Shown here: piece by piece, positions 25,143-40,100 of the stretch
Position numbering within the stretch: the first letter of the stretch is position 1
Layout of the letters: every line of letters begins with the position of its first letter
From: Calliopum simillimum
Lineage: Eukaryota; Arthropoda; Insecta; Diptera; Lauxaniidae
Length of the DNA stretch: 64,000 nt
Direction: 5' to 3'
Assembly (NCBI GenBank): GCA_951812925.1
Contig: OX638371.1
Location: forward strand, 38,910,101-38,974,100
Program-made: the position numbers and the translations under genes
The notes under the pieces: generated by a model
What the model was told of the DNA's origin: nothing
Seen by the model: the letters and a program-made list of their open reading frames with translations, nothing else
Databases searched by the model: none

Positions 25143-28100
25143 TTAAACTTTTGCTGAGACGACAAAAAGTTCATCTTCCAATAAACATCGTTTGCCAACA
25201 TAATTGTTATTAGGTTCCCAGTTGTCTTCATCATCATCGCCAAAAACATCATTCCGTCGATGTTCATATGTGCTGGTATCATTTTGTTGCGTAAGCTCAT
25301 AGATTTTCATCGTTTGAATAGCACCAATACTATTGTATAAGCTAGTTACGGGACAGAAAACATTTTCATAGAGATTTCGTAGCTGTACAAAATGCTGCCC
25401 ATGAGCAATACGCTGAGCAGAGTTCACAACAACCGTTGCCGTCCATTTTAAAGCGATAGTCATATGTGGATCACACATTGCTACGATATTGTTAAATTCT
25501 TCAGTAGTCACATTTGTGTTAAAAAACTTTGTTTCATTCTTAATGAAGAAACTATACAGCTCATGCGATTTCGGTGTCTGATTATCTGTATAGTTATTCA
25601 CAGGAAATATATCCACTGATGACAAGCGACCTTTAACATAATTTTCTACTGTTGAGGTGTCTATAACATCTGTCTTGCGTAAACGGCACTGAAAACTAGC
25701 AGTTTTTGTTGCTTTAAGGCAGTATTCTGAATAAATGATATTTAAAATAAAATATATACAAATACATTTATTAAAACATGGTTAACATTACAATTATCAA
25801 TAGTAAAAAAGGGCGTTATCTCGGAACCGACTAAAATTACTCCGATTTTTATAATTTTTTTCATTGGAATATGCGAAATTCAAAATTTTTCAACCAACAT
25901 ATCGGGCCCTATCATGAATAAACATTCTCGAAAGAATGCCTTGGAAGGGCGAAATTTACTAGAAAGTAAATAATTTTGGAGGAAATATTTTGACATTTTT
26001 TGTAAGAATTTATTCGCCAAGTTTTTAAAAAGGAATTTGAAGCGCATATAGATAATGTTTGACAAATTAAAAACTTTTGTACGACAGTTCTATAGCTTAT
26101 TAAAATACATTTCATATGGCACCAATATTTTTTATATCCATCCAAAGGGTTTATAACTTATACCGGTTTCTCTAAAAACTATATCCGGATATTCCGATCA
26201 TTATATCCTTGATCCTAGCGTCATTTTTTGATCACATTTTCTTAAAATTGAAAGCTGCAGTATATGAAACGGGGTTTAAAAAAAGAAATATGTAGTAAAA
26301 CTAAAGAAACTTCATAGCATTGTTACTTCACTTCGTTACTTTTATATTTTGTGATTAACGTGTGAAGGTTTGGAGATTTATTTGGCCGAACTCGTAGACC
26401 ATCACTATTGTAATTTTACTTTGTTTCGATTGTTTGTAATGAAATTTAGATTCTAATATTTGGTTTGTCTTTTTTAAGATTTAGCTGTAAAAGCAGTGAT
26501 GCTAGCTTTTTATTTTCAAAATCTATTAAAGTGAATACAAAAAACGCACTCAAAAAATTCATACACATTCAAAGACACCCAGAAGATATTGTAGGTCTCG
26601 TCGAGTACTTAATTTGCCTATACTATAAAATTGTAATACACCTTCAAAACCTTATGTTACCATCAAAAAACTGTTTTTGGGTGACTTTTTGTGCACTAAA
26701 AATTTATAGGTCAGTTATTTCTTAGTCGTTTCTGCATATTTTTACTGATTTGTAACGAAGAATTTATGGCCATTTTAAAAATATATACTATAGCTTAAGT
26801 CCAATGGATATATGTGGAGATATTTTAAAGAAAAATTAGAATTTGCAAAAAAAATTTTCGTTTTCGGATACAGCGTTTTAGTCGTGAGAGCGTATTTATC
26901 AGTTATTCGCGTAGAACTGCCCACTTTAAAACATAAAGGCCTTATTATCGTTCCTTAGTGTTAACTCTATCTTCATACCAAATTTTATAAAAATCGATAT
27001 AGCGGTTTAGCCGAGAGGGCGTTTTTTCATTAAAATGCGTGGCACCGCCTACTTAAAAACATAATGGCGATACTATCGGTGCTTCCATATGTCCAAACCA
27101 AATTTCATAAAAATCGATACTGGCTTAGCAGTGAGAGCGTTTCTTCCATTTAGGGGCGTGGTACTGCCCACTAAAAAACATAATGGTCATGTTATCGTTC
27201 TTTAGCCTAGCCGGTCTCCATACCGAATTTCATAAAAATCGATGCTCAGTTAACCATGAGAGCAAGAACGTAGCCAGAGAAGGGGTTTCGGGGGTTTAAA
27301 ACCCGCCCCCCGAACTAGAATAAAGAGAAAGGAGAAGTCTCAATTCTACAAATCATTAATATGATTTTTACAAGAAACCCCCCCGAATAGCGAATTGAAC
27401 GACTTTTATAGTATGTTTGAAATTGAGAAAAATCACTTAAAAACGCACTGAGCACTAACCCAGTTTTTTTGTTTTTTTTTTTTAAAAAAAACATTAAATC
27501 TGGTGGGAAAATCACTAAGCTGGCACCACTGTGTCAAAGTCAAATAGAAAATGGAACGAAAATTGCAAAAATATTGGAAGAAAAAAAGAATACCTGCTGA
27601 AAATAAAATTTACATTAGGCCTTATCGTAAAAAAATATTCTCGAGAATTTATTCTTTTAGGGCTAGTTTACATAGACATTCATAATCAAAATAATCATAT
27701 ATTTGGTGATTATTTTAATCATGAAATGAATGAGCAAACGATGCCACTTCACGAAATCAAACAGAGTTGTGCTGTAAAATATTTCACAAAAACAGAGTTG
27801 TGTTGTAAAATGTTTCACAATTTGTTCCTTTTGGGAGTAAAATAATACAGTTTTCGTGAAGAAATCTACGAGATGGATAAAATAAGTGCTTAATAGCAAT
27901 CTTTGAATCAGTACAAACAAAATTTGAGAGACCAAACAAAATTTACTCCAGTTTGACACAAATTTGTCGCATGAAAAAATAATACAAAAAAGTGTTAAAA
28001 TAAATAGCATTAAAAAAGTAGTAAAATAGTACTAGTAATCTAAAATCACATGAATGTGAACAAAATATAGTTTTAATCATGAAGCAAAAAAATGCATGAT

Positions 28101-31100
28101 TATTTTGATTATGAATGTCTATGTAAACTAGCCCTTACTTTCTAGTTTGCAATCGGAAAAAAATTTTTATGGAAAGGGAAAATTCACTGGAAAAATAAGG
28201 CAATCGGCAAAATTTTGGGAGGGAATTATTTCACGTTTATTGGTTAAATTTACTCCCCAAATTTTGCTAGGGAATAATAATTTATAAATGAATAATTATA
28301 ATAGCCCAGGAAAATTAGACGAAAAAAGAGCTGCTGTGCGAAATAATTCCAAGTGAATTTTTTTCAGGGGAATTGTCTTTATTAAACATTATGAATAAAG
28401 AGAAAAAAGTTCATTGAAGTCCATTGTGCGCATAAAAATTTATTCAGGCTCAAAGTTACCTAAAATCAGTTTTTTGCAAATATCTCGCTAACGCAAACTT
28501 TTACAGAAAAATTTTTCTCAACAATTTTGTAACACAGGAAATTTCCTATGTAAAGATGTAAAAAATGTTTTCGTGTAGCTTATATTTAAGGAGATAACCC
28601 AGTTTAAAAAGTTGTGCACAGTTTTTATATGTAAATGCTACGTATAAGTTAATATTAAAGTATCTTACTTTTAAAATTGCGAATACTCTTTAACGAGGAG
28701 TCGTACAAAAAGAGTTAAAAAGCTTCAAAAGATAATTGGATTCTGTATAAACCGTATTAATTTTTTTTTTTGGAGCGACTCATGGTCCAAGAGATATTCT
28801 TCAAAAACTGTTAAGGTTTCGAAGGATATCTCTGAAACGGTAAGTCATACGATAAAAAGCAACAGCATCAATTTTGTAGAGAATCACAAGATCTACGAAA
28901 AATATGCCATATGTGTACACATTGAAGTAACCGTTTAGAAGATATATATATATATGAATATATTCAAAAAAAACCTTTGAGTGGCAAAAAAAAAACCAGT
29001 TTTTATTGAATAACTTCTAAACGGTTACTTCAATGTGTACACATATGGCATATTTTTCGTAGATCTTGTGATTCTCTACAAAATTGATGCCATTGCTTTT
29101 TATCGTATGACTTACCTTAATGGTTTTTGAAGAATATTTTTTAGAGCATGAGTGGCTCCAAAAAAAATTAAATACGGTGGATACAAAATCCAATTATCTT
29201 TTGAACGGTTTTTTAATTTTTTTTGTACGAATCATCGTTAAAGAGTATTCGCAATTTTAAAAGTAAGATATTTTAATATGAACTTATACGTAGCACTTAC
29301 ATATAAAAACTGTGCACAACTTTTTAAATTGGGTTACCTCCTAAACTATAAGCTACACGAAAACATTTTTTACATCTTTACATAGGAAATTTCCTGTGTT
29401 ACAAAATCGTTGAAAAAAATTTTCTGTTAAAGTTTGCGTTAGCGAGATATTTTCAAAAAAACTGATTTTAGCGACTTTTGAGCCTGAATAACTTTTTATG
29501 CGCACAATAGATTTCAATGGACTTTTTACACATTACTAACTAACCATGCATAAATAAATATAATTCCGGTGAAAAAGCAGAAATATTCTAATTCTCCTGG
29601 GCTAAAAATAATGTTTGACAAATTAAAAACTTTAGTACCACAATTTTTAATATCCATCCAAGCGTTTGCAACTTATACCGGCTCTACTAAAACTACTTTT
29701 TACGTCGCAACTTTTTTTTTAGTGAACTTTTTGGTGCCAACTTTTAATTTTGAAAATCCATTAAAATGATTAAAAACTAATTTTTTAACCATCCAAAAAA
29801 AAAAAAAAAACGCAAACTTTGTGTGGCAGTTGGGTTATTACAAGCCCAGCAATGTTCACTTGATTGAAACAAACATGACAATCTCCGAATTCCTTAGCGA
29901 ATTTGTCCATAAACCTCTTTGAGGATTTGGTTCCAACTTGGTTTATATCTTTATCAAACTCCATTCTACTGAATCGCAAAGAGTATAATAAATATGTGTA
30001 TCTTCAGATATACACGTTTTTGTTAGTTTTTACAAAAAAGTGGAGATTGCTGACTTTGTTTCCATACTCTTCATATAATATATACATACATTATTACTTT
30101 TTGCTAAAATGATCTTGTTGCATAATCTAATCTAGCTTCATATACACATGTTATTATCAGAGTTAAGCATACTTTACCTCCTAACTGCCCAGAAGTAATT
30201 TCCATGTTGTTCATAACTGAAATGAATGACAGGTATTATTAGCAAATATTTTATACAACAACAAAAAAACTTACGAAACATCTTTTTCTGATCAACTTTG
30301 TATTGTGCACAATATAGATCTAGCGAATTTATGTAGATTTCGGTCATGAGCGGATGATGAGTTTCATTTTCATTTTTAATGGTTACGTTAAGACCCAAGT
30401 CTCGATTTTGTATGTTGCTAACGGCACAAGTAACTCCCATTCGAAGACATTTATGTATATTAAATTTCCAGCTGTGGCGAACTAACCGGAATTTTATCAC
30501 TTTGTTAGTATCACTTTTAAAGCTGTAGTAGAAGAGCAAGCGTAAATTAAATTCTCCACTTTGATAAGGCGCTTGAATCCACATAGGAATAGTAGTGGTT
30601 TCTTGAGCTTTTAATGCGATTCCATTTTCATGTTCTAATATATGAAATACATGTTGGCGACGAATTTCCTTGTCCTTTACTAATTTAGCATTTGTAAGGT
30701 TACTGATGTCTAAACGATTGAAATAGATTAGTTTTTTTATGAAAATAAGCTTGTAAAATCTTACGATATTTTACTTTTATAAATAAAAAAAGTTTAAAAA
30801 AAAGTACAAAATGTAATGGTTCTAAAGAGTTTGTTATTAATCTCTGAGCATAGTGTTCCGAGTTCGAATGCCAATGCGGGTGAACATTTAGTTATTTCTA
30901 TTTTTATTTATTGGGCCTTATTATGAATAAATTTTTCTATATTCTGGAAGGGCAAAAATCAGTTGAAAGTAAGGGAGAGACTATTTTTCCATTTGTTGTA
31001 AGAATTTGTTCTCCTATTTTTTAATTCGAAGCGCGAATAAATAATGTGTGAGAAATTAAAAACTTGTGTACGACAATTTTATAGCTTAAAAAAACTTTTT

Positions 31101-34100
31101 TCCAACTTATACCGGTTTTCTATAAGCTATATGCGGATCTTCCGATGGTTATGATTTTATGTCCTTTCTAAGATCCTAAAGCTTTATAAAATAAACTAGG
31201 TTTCACTAAAGTAAACTTGACTCAAATTAAGCAATGATAATTGCATTCTTACTTTTCACTTCGTGACTTATTTTTTTGATTAATGTTACTCCATTTGCTT
31301 CTCTCGTAGACCATCACCAATTTTGTAATTTTATTTTGTTTTGGTTGTTATTAATGAAATCTAGATGTTCATCTTTTTTCAACCTAGCAAAATACCAGGG
31401 CTGCAAAGTAATTTTTTTTTGGCGAAAATTGAGAGAAAAAGTATCCTTGCTGGAAATAGAGTTTGGATTTTCAAGAAAGGAATATATTCTCGAAAGGTAA
31501 CTTCCAGACAAATTTAAGATAAGGCCCATTATTTTATCGAATAAACCTCGGCTATGTTGACATGTTATCATTTTCCGCTAGCAAAACTCTTCAGACAAAT
31601 TGTGTTTAATTGATAGAAATTGAAGTTTGAACAGGATACACAATGCACTACATTCGGACCATTTTTGATACAAATGATAGACTTTGCATTACATTTGGAC
31701 CATTTTTGTTAAAATTGCTACTTTAAGTAAAATTAATTCTAGTATTAGGTTCAGTTCATTTTGGACTACTTACAAAACAACTACAGGGACCAAAAATGGG
31801 ACTATTGATACAATTGTTTCACTAGGGTTTCTTTTTAAATCCTTTAATATGCGATTGAACATTGACTATACATTTTTGAAAATTATTTACAGTTTGAGTT
31901 TTTGAGTAATTTTTGCCAAGATCGATGCTAATGTAAAATTTATGGAATATCGATTATTACGATGGACTTATGATATATATTTTGGAACAAGTTTGAAAAT
32001 ATTCAATATAACAAACAATATGGTGAAATTTGTTTAATTTTGAGCAAAAACTAACCCAATTAACTTTCTGATTTTTTGAAAAAATGTGGGGTTTAAGATT
32101 TTTTATCATAATTGAAGTTTTTTTTTTTTTAAATTGATTTGTTTGATAGTACCTACGCAATTATTGTATTATTTGTGCGAAAATATATTTTTTAAAACTT
32201 ACTGTTCAAAACTGATAGCGGAGCTTCGACTTTCTTATCGACTAAGGTTATCCACCGTGGATTATCACATCCAACATAAATATCCTCTATTGGCGCAATC
32301 CCAGTATTTCGCAAAGAGACCTTTAATGGAACTATTTCGCCAACAACAAGATCTGTTGGAATGATTGAGAAACTTATACTTAAAGATGGTACTGCAGGTA
32401 AAATCTTGATCGACAACTTATTATCGAAAAGCGTTGTATTCGATTTTGTTGTGCTTAGATTAATTTTTTCAGTTTCAAATTGTAATGATCCTATTAGGGA
32501 AGCACTTGGGTCGGCGGTAGCAGCAATTTTTCCCACAATTCCAATGATGTTTAATTGTCCAGTAAGCTTAGGAGTCAACTTAAAAAAAATTGTTTTGTCC
32601 TCATGTTCATTTAATACAGCCGATTCAGTACAAGTACTTTTAATAACAGCATTGATGGTAGTTTTTTCTGAAATGTAAAGAGATAGTATAATAAGCATTT
32701 ATTTTCAACTGGCATTACCAATCTTTTACCATCATCTGCATCTGGAGCATTTTCATATGTACTCAAATTTGATAATACTTCATCGCTTTCTAATTTAAGT
32801 TTCCACAGAATATCGATGTCTGAAAATGTTATGCTACACTTGATAGGATTAGATACTGCTACGCTGACTTCTATTGGTTCTGTACAAAAATGTAATTATC
32901 GTAAATGATGTATCTTCATTTAAAATTATAATTAAAAAGTTTACCACCAAGAACAGCTAAAGGTGAATAAGTAGTAAGATTATCTTTAGTAAATAGGCTG
33001 CAAGAAGGTTTAAAAACTAATGGTCGGTTGGCAGCTGACAATACAATCATTTCCTCCATCCTATGCCAAATTTTTTCTTCATCGAGAGTAGTCTTTGAAA
33101 ACACAATTTTAATTAAAGAAAAAATTACTAATAATATAGTACTTACATTAATATTTATGTTAGAGGCTGGTAAATACAATGGATTCGCAACAGGTGGATT
33201 AGCTGCTACAAGCACACGCAGACTAGATTGCAAAACTTGAGGTAATGCGATCGGAAACATACCACATGCTTTGTTACGTTTAAGCAGCTCCTATTTTATA
33301 AAGAAAACATCAAATTCATACATTTAAAGAATTCATATCAATATAAAACAAAAAACTGACTTTTTGAGTTTGAACATATTCCTTAAGAAAGCTTGCTTGA
33401 TGGATAGCATTCTGCATACTGCTCGGACGCAGTAAGTGTGCAAAGGATTCACTTGCTTCTTCCAATTTCTTCAAAATATATGCCTGTTTCGCCATTGTGT
33501 ATTGTATGTGATCTTCAGCTAGACTCCAGCCACAATTTTGAAATACTTGATATGCTTGTCTATAACATCGATAGGAATGTTTGCGCTGTCCAGCGCGAGA
33601 GTAACGATTTCCTGCTAGTACTATATGGAACGCATATTTACGGTACATAGAAGGCTGCGAAGCCAGAAAACAGTATGCAGCTTGTTCAAGTAACAATGCA
33701 GATCTTAAATCAGATTCCTCACTTGTCATGCGATTGAGTTGCTTAGCCGCTTCACTGTAAAGACGCGAAGTTTTCAGACATTCAATACTAAGAAGCGTGG
33801 CACGTGTAGCAAACTGTTGTAACCTAAATTAAAAAAAAAAATATAAAACAAAGTACACATAAATATGAAAAAAATAGAGAGGAAACTAGTAAGGGTGTCA
33901 CCTTTGGTCTGGTCAAACATTCAATACCCTACACAAATTTTTTTTTTTAAATTTCGCTTGTACGGGTGATAACACAACCTCTTGTCCGATTTCTCATAGC
34001 TTTTGCTCAAATCTTGCACTTACTGTCTTGTCCGAGTTCACCTAGTTTTTGTTCAGAGTTTGCATTTATTGTTTTTAGTGTTTGAGTGAAATTTGGTTGG

Positions 34101-37100
34101 ATTATCTTCAAAACGCTTTTTGTACAGCATTTTGAATCTTTTGTTTATATGGGATGCACCCCGCCCTCTTTTTCGAATTCACATAGTTTTTGCTGAGAAC
34201 TTGCACTTAATATTTTTAATATTTATGTCTATTTTGGTTGCGTAATCGTGAATAGTGCTCATAAAATTGCACTTTAAATGTTTTTTTTTTTTTTGTATAG
34301 GCGGTGGGCGTGTCCGCCGTTGACCGATTTCGCTCATTTTTAATCGCATGAATTATCTTGCTTAATTTTTACGTGAAAAATATTTCTACAGTTCCACAGC
34401 CAGTTAGATGGACAGACAGACGGACATGGCTATATTGACTAAGGAGGTGACGCTGATCAAGAATATGCATACTTTTCCATACCTGCCATGCCTCTTTCTC
34501 TGCTTTACAAACGGTAGGACAAAGTGAATATACCTTGGGTGTTGGGTATAAAAATTATTCATGATTCCTCATAAAAATTTTATACTAAAAGAGTTGTTTT
34601 TAAATTATGTAACACTAAGTGGGACCCTCCCTACGCAAAAGGTAAAAAAAACTCTGAGCCACCGTGAAACTTGACGTAATTTAAGGATGACTCCTTATTA
34701 AGGAATGAGACCACTTGTAACCTCTAGGACAAAGTTCACTTAAGTACGTTAAGTGATGAAATTTTTGTTGATCCTATTTATTGTATTTTTACTAAATTTT
34801 TTATGCATTATTCTTATTCTTAAGTATATCTTTGGTATTTACATATTATGCGTTTGTTTGTGGGTATTTTAGCTTAAAATAACAATACATACATGATTAA
34901 TTTTAATTTGAAGATGTTATTTTTCTATATAACCTAATTCAAGACAACAAATTTGATTCATCGCAAATGCTTATTCCGAGCATTTTTGTATCGGGCGGTG
35001 ATTTTGCATTGAAAGAGTTTACTATAAATAATGATTAAAAACAAATATTTACTTGCAAACTGTTAAATAGCAAACAATGGCGTCCTCCATGTAATCATAA
35101 GTTTTACGATTCGCTGTTCCTAACATAAATGCGGCAACAGCTGCCATCTCTAGAGCACCAGCATAGTACTGCCAAGCGGAGTCTGCATTGAAATCACGTT
35201 TAGCTTGATGATATGCCTACAATTTAAATGATTTAAAGTTAATTTTGCCAATAATAGTTATTTTTTATGGCCCATACCTGAAATGCCAAATTGTAGTGTC
35301 CAAACATGAAGTATAAATCACCCAGTTTTCTTGTTTGCAATTCCACCGATTCACTAGTATAACTGTAATTATTGTGTTAATAAATCTATATATGAATATA
35401 AAGTTGTTATTTGGCTGGCTGGAGGTTATAAATTAACAAATTACAAACACTTTACATTTTTTTCGCTATGCGAGTAAAAAGTGTAGACCAAAAGTAGAGA
35501 AAAAAAAGATAGTAAAAGTTGAACGACTCTATATTTAAACCACTTTTTTGGGGTTTATATTTATTAGCATATGTGCCATATCAGTGCAAGGTATTGAGTG
35601 AACATACGGGTAAAAACCCGTATAACACAATTTATTCTCTGCAAAGATTATGTTGCCGCCTTTTCATCATTAGCAAGACGCATATGCGTAAAATTCATAA
35701 ACAGGAAAATCCTTTCATTACACCGGTCGCAATGCATTTTTAAAAGTTAAATTAGAACTGCAAACACACATGGACAGAGTATGTTAGTGCTAATGAACGC
35801 ATGCAAAAGGATGCCAGTGATTAAGCAGCACTTTCGTATATGACTTAAACGTATCTTGGGGAAATAAAACCACTTTATGAACGAATTAAGTAGCCAAACT
35901 TGATTTTTTTTTGTTATCATAAACAAAGTTATATTGTATAGACGTAGCGATACTTACATAACTGCATTTTGATTTGTTGCACTAGCTCCAGGCTTATTAG
36001 TTACAAACCAACGTTTTGTTGCACTTAGCAATGATTTACTTACACCCTTTTTGTTTGTTATCTGCGCAAGAAAAACATTACACATTCAATAAAGTGCAAT
36101 TATATAGAAGTTATTAGTTGTTTTAAGGGGACATTCGCTTTTGTAATTGAAAACAAAAAAACACTTTTTAAAAATTTTATTATGAAAAAACTATTATATT
36201 TATTGACAAAATTTCTTTTGGACATTGTTAAATATTGTCTAGAAAATATGAAAAATTTTTTTTTTTTTTATTTTTAGTTTCCCTTGGCTGCTGCAGTGGG
36301 CGTCATCCAAAAGTTACTTTTCAAAATGGTAGGAAAAAAAATTTTTTTTTCATATTCTTAAAACATTATATGTATAACAATGTCCATAAGAAATTTTGTC
36401 AATAAATATAATAGTTTTTTCATAATAAAACTTTTAAAAAGTGTTTTTCTTTTCAATTACGAAAGCGAATGTCCCCTTAAGTTTTTTGAGTTCAAGGCTT
36501 ACCGCTTCATTCAGAACAGTAACTATGTGTTCTACATATGGTATCAATGCTCTAACAGTATAATCCTGTACAAAATGCCTTAGATTCTCTATATCCATAG
36601 CATTTAGAAAGCTACCATGCGGTGCATCAACATCAATATCAGCTGGCCAAACGTTTGTGTTTATTGTATGAGATGATATACTTTCTGTGCTAACAGAAAA
36701 TTTCGAGTTCTGTAAGAGACAAAACCGCAACTTAAGTTATGACCTTTTATACTTAATTACCCTATCGGACAAAGCAATGTCTCATCTATATTTTGTTTCA
36801 ATCGTCAATTTCATACGTTATACATTTCTTTTGGAATTTACATTTGGTTAACAATTTTTTAAATAATTCCAATAATAAAAAGCAGTAACTCTTTATAAAA
36901 AAAGACTAAAGTTGTAATAGAAATTAGGTTTCTTTGGTATTAAAAAGTTTGTACAAATTGTCACTGAATAGACCAATTGTAAGTAAGTGGTGTTACTGCC
37001 TTTAATTATATGAATTTTTGAAAATAAAATTCAGTTTTCTCAAAACTATGAATACCGTTGCGTTGTCTTTTTGCCGTACGGCACACAGTGAAAGGTTTTG

Positions 37101-40100
37101 CTGAAATTTGTGAATAAATCGTAGAACGTTTGATAGAGACTTCTAGTAAACGGCTTTGTAAAGCTTATTCATCAGCCTTCTAGAGAAAAAAATGAAAATT
37201 AGAAAATTATTTTGGCATAACCTCGAAAAAATGGATAAAACATGGGATTTTTTTTTTTTTTTCAAAAAATCAACTAAATTAAGCATCATGGCTACCCCTG
37301 TGCTTGTTTTAAGCTCAAATTTTGATGGCGTATTAATCGGAAATTTAATTCGTGGCAAAAAAAAAAAAAAAAATTGGTAATTGAAGGTAACTCCTTACTT
37401 TTCATGGGACAGCGTTTTTCGAAATTTGCGTATTTGTGTCCATCTTGTGTCAAATTTTGGTACCGTGTTTCTCCCTTGTGCTATAGGTCTTTTTGGGGGT
37501 TAGTGCTCGATATTATCACGGATTAGCCTCAATGGATTCACGCTATATAATAAACTAGCCACACTTTTTTTAATTTATAATGAAAATAAAAAAAAAAATG
37601 CGATCGAATCTCGCCACCTTTAATATTATCTAAGACCTTTTAAAATCACAAAATTTTGTTTTTGCCACGCAATTAATTTCAAAATGTTCCAGTTAATAAT
37701 CTTAAAACAAGTACCGGTCTAGCCGTGGCGCATAATTTAGTTGAGTTTTTGAAAAAATACCCATGTTTGATCAAATCTTTTAAGGTTATGCTAAAATAAT
37801 TTTCTAATTTTCTTAAATTTTTCCTAGAAGACTGATAAACAAGCTATACAATTCCATTTACTAGAAGTCTCTAGCATACTTCTTTCAAAAGTTCTACGAT
37901 TTATTCACAAATTTTAGCACTGCGCGGCAGTAGTTTCTTACGATCGCTTCCATGGCATTTTCTTGTACTGGACTGAGGGGGTGTAAAATCGTCAAATCAG
38001 CTTCAGTTGATGGTGCAGTAGATTCAGTCATCGTAGAAAATTGCATTGATGGCATTGATATAACAGAAACAGAATCTTGTGGAGTTTTAGGCGCACTATT
38101 TGGATCTTGTGCATCCTATTGAATAAAAGAATTTATACATTTAAGTCGCAGTAACAAATATGTCGACAAAAATTACTGTCTTTGGTTGGCGTTTAATGTA
38201 TGATGCCCAATAATCTGGTAGATTGCTTGCCATTGAACCATCTAACGAGTTGATTTGTATTAAAAAACATTTGCTTTCGCCAAAAGTGGATTTAAGTAGC
38301 TCATATCCTTGTTGTGCTCTATAATAGAGTGAAAATACAAAATGTCAGTCACATTGACGCAGTTATACGTAAACTATTTAGATGAAATCATACTGTGATA
38401 AATCACCCTGTGATCCTTCATGTAAAACAACATAGCTGTTGAGCACCTCATTTGGGTGAAACCATTTCGGCAGCTTCTGGGGTGTGACACTTTGCAACAT
38501 ATGCACACGATGAGTTAGTTTATTGGCCGTTTCAACTATGTTGGGATCGCCACTTGATAGTACTATCAGACATGAGATAAAGTGCCGAGTGAATTCGTGA
38601 TCAGTCGGAAACTGCACAGTCAAAAATGTCTCTCGCCATTTCTCGAACCAGGGTTCAGCAGTAGGAAGCTCCATATCAATGGAACCTGATAAGAAAGTAA
38701 ATTAAATGGATTTTATTGAGGTTTGAAAAAAAAAAAAAAAAAAAAAAAAAGATTCGAACGTTGTTTTAAAACCTTGCGTAGGTTATTAAGTCAAAAAATG
38801 AAAAATGAAAACATATGTGGTTCAAAATCACCAAGGTGGCAAATCTTAAGATTGATTTTATAACGATATAAATCACAAGCATTGTCGCTAAATCTGTGTT
38901 TTATCAACCCTTTAATGATGCTAGCACAGAAGTTATTGTTTTTCGTGTTATATTGCTTTTCATCAGAGCTTTCACTAAAAATAGTCATTTCGGGAAAGTT
39001 TTTGAAAAGCTCATGAAATGGCTAAAAAATACTTAAGTATTTGTTTTGCTTAATATAATGGCAAAGTATATAGTTATCAATAATACATTAAAAAATAAAT
39101 AAAAAATTATGCAAACACACTCTGGGCACGATGCTATGATATGTGTCGTCCATTTAAGTAATGCCATAATATGAATTGGCTGAAATGTTGATAGAAATGA
39201 ATAAAATTGGGATCCGTTTTCACGGAATGTTTACTTGATGGTGTAGAATTGATAGCAGTAAGTTGAAAAAATCATATTCGCCAAATAACCGATTATTATG
39301 CAAATATTGTATATCACATTACTTTTGCCCTTGAATGGACTCACACGATTATTAAAATGAACGACGTATTAGGGTAAGATTTCTTTTTTTATAACCATTT
39401 ACTTTTTCTGAATCATAAAGATGGGAACAACATAACATGTGAGGGTGGTTTTTTAAAAGGGCTTAAAACCACTTCCGACCACGAACAAACCTAAGAATGC
39501 CATCACCATTGCCATGCTAAAATGCATCCTCTAGTTCAAAATTCATCACAAAAAATGCATTTTTCCAACATAAAACCGTGATCAAAAATTGCATTTCGGC
39601 TCATTTCCTTATAATTTCATAGAAATTTTTAGAGTTTGATACAAAAAGACGTATTTCGAATAGTCGACGAAGAAACCTTTAATATTTTTTATATGCCCCA
39701 GGCATGAGCGCAACAGTGGCCTAACCCTCACTTCGTTAAAAAATCAAAAGCAAATAAATTGTGCTTGTGTCGACTCAGGTTATGTGCTTTTGCTTTTCCA
39801 ACGAAGTAAAGGTTAGGCCACTGTTGCGATCATAGCCTCATATAGGTGCTTACATACCATGCCTATAGACAGCAGGTTAAATTTGCAAATGGTGAAATAA
39901 GAGTGATTTATAAAAACTACCAAACAAAAGGGCTTATTTCCAAATGTTTCAGAACAAAAAGGCTTATTTCCAAATGTTTTTTACATTTTGCAATTACTAC
40001 AAATATGTTAGAATAAAAATGTTAAGGGGATTAGAATCTTTGGTCAACTCATTATAATACTGGAGACATTAAAAAAACAAGTTATTGTAAACAGCCCCTA

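Noticed and set aside
27531..28010. 104-aa plus and 115-aa minus frames
   Set aside because: They lie across the 27660-28133 MITE and its TIRs; no known domain, Phe/Ile/Lys-rich as expected from AT-rich DNA.
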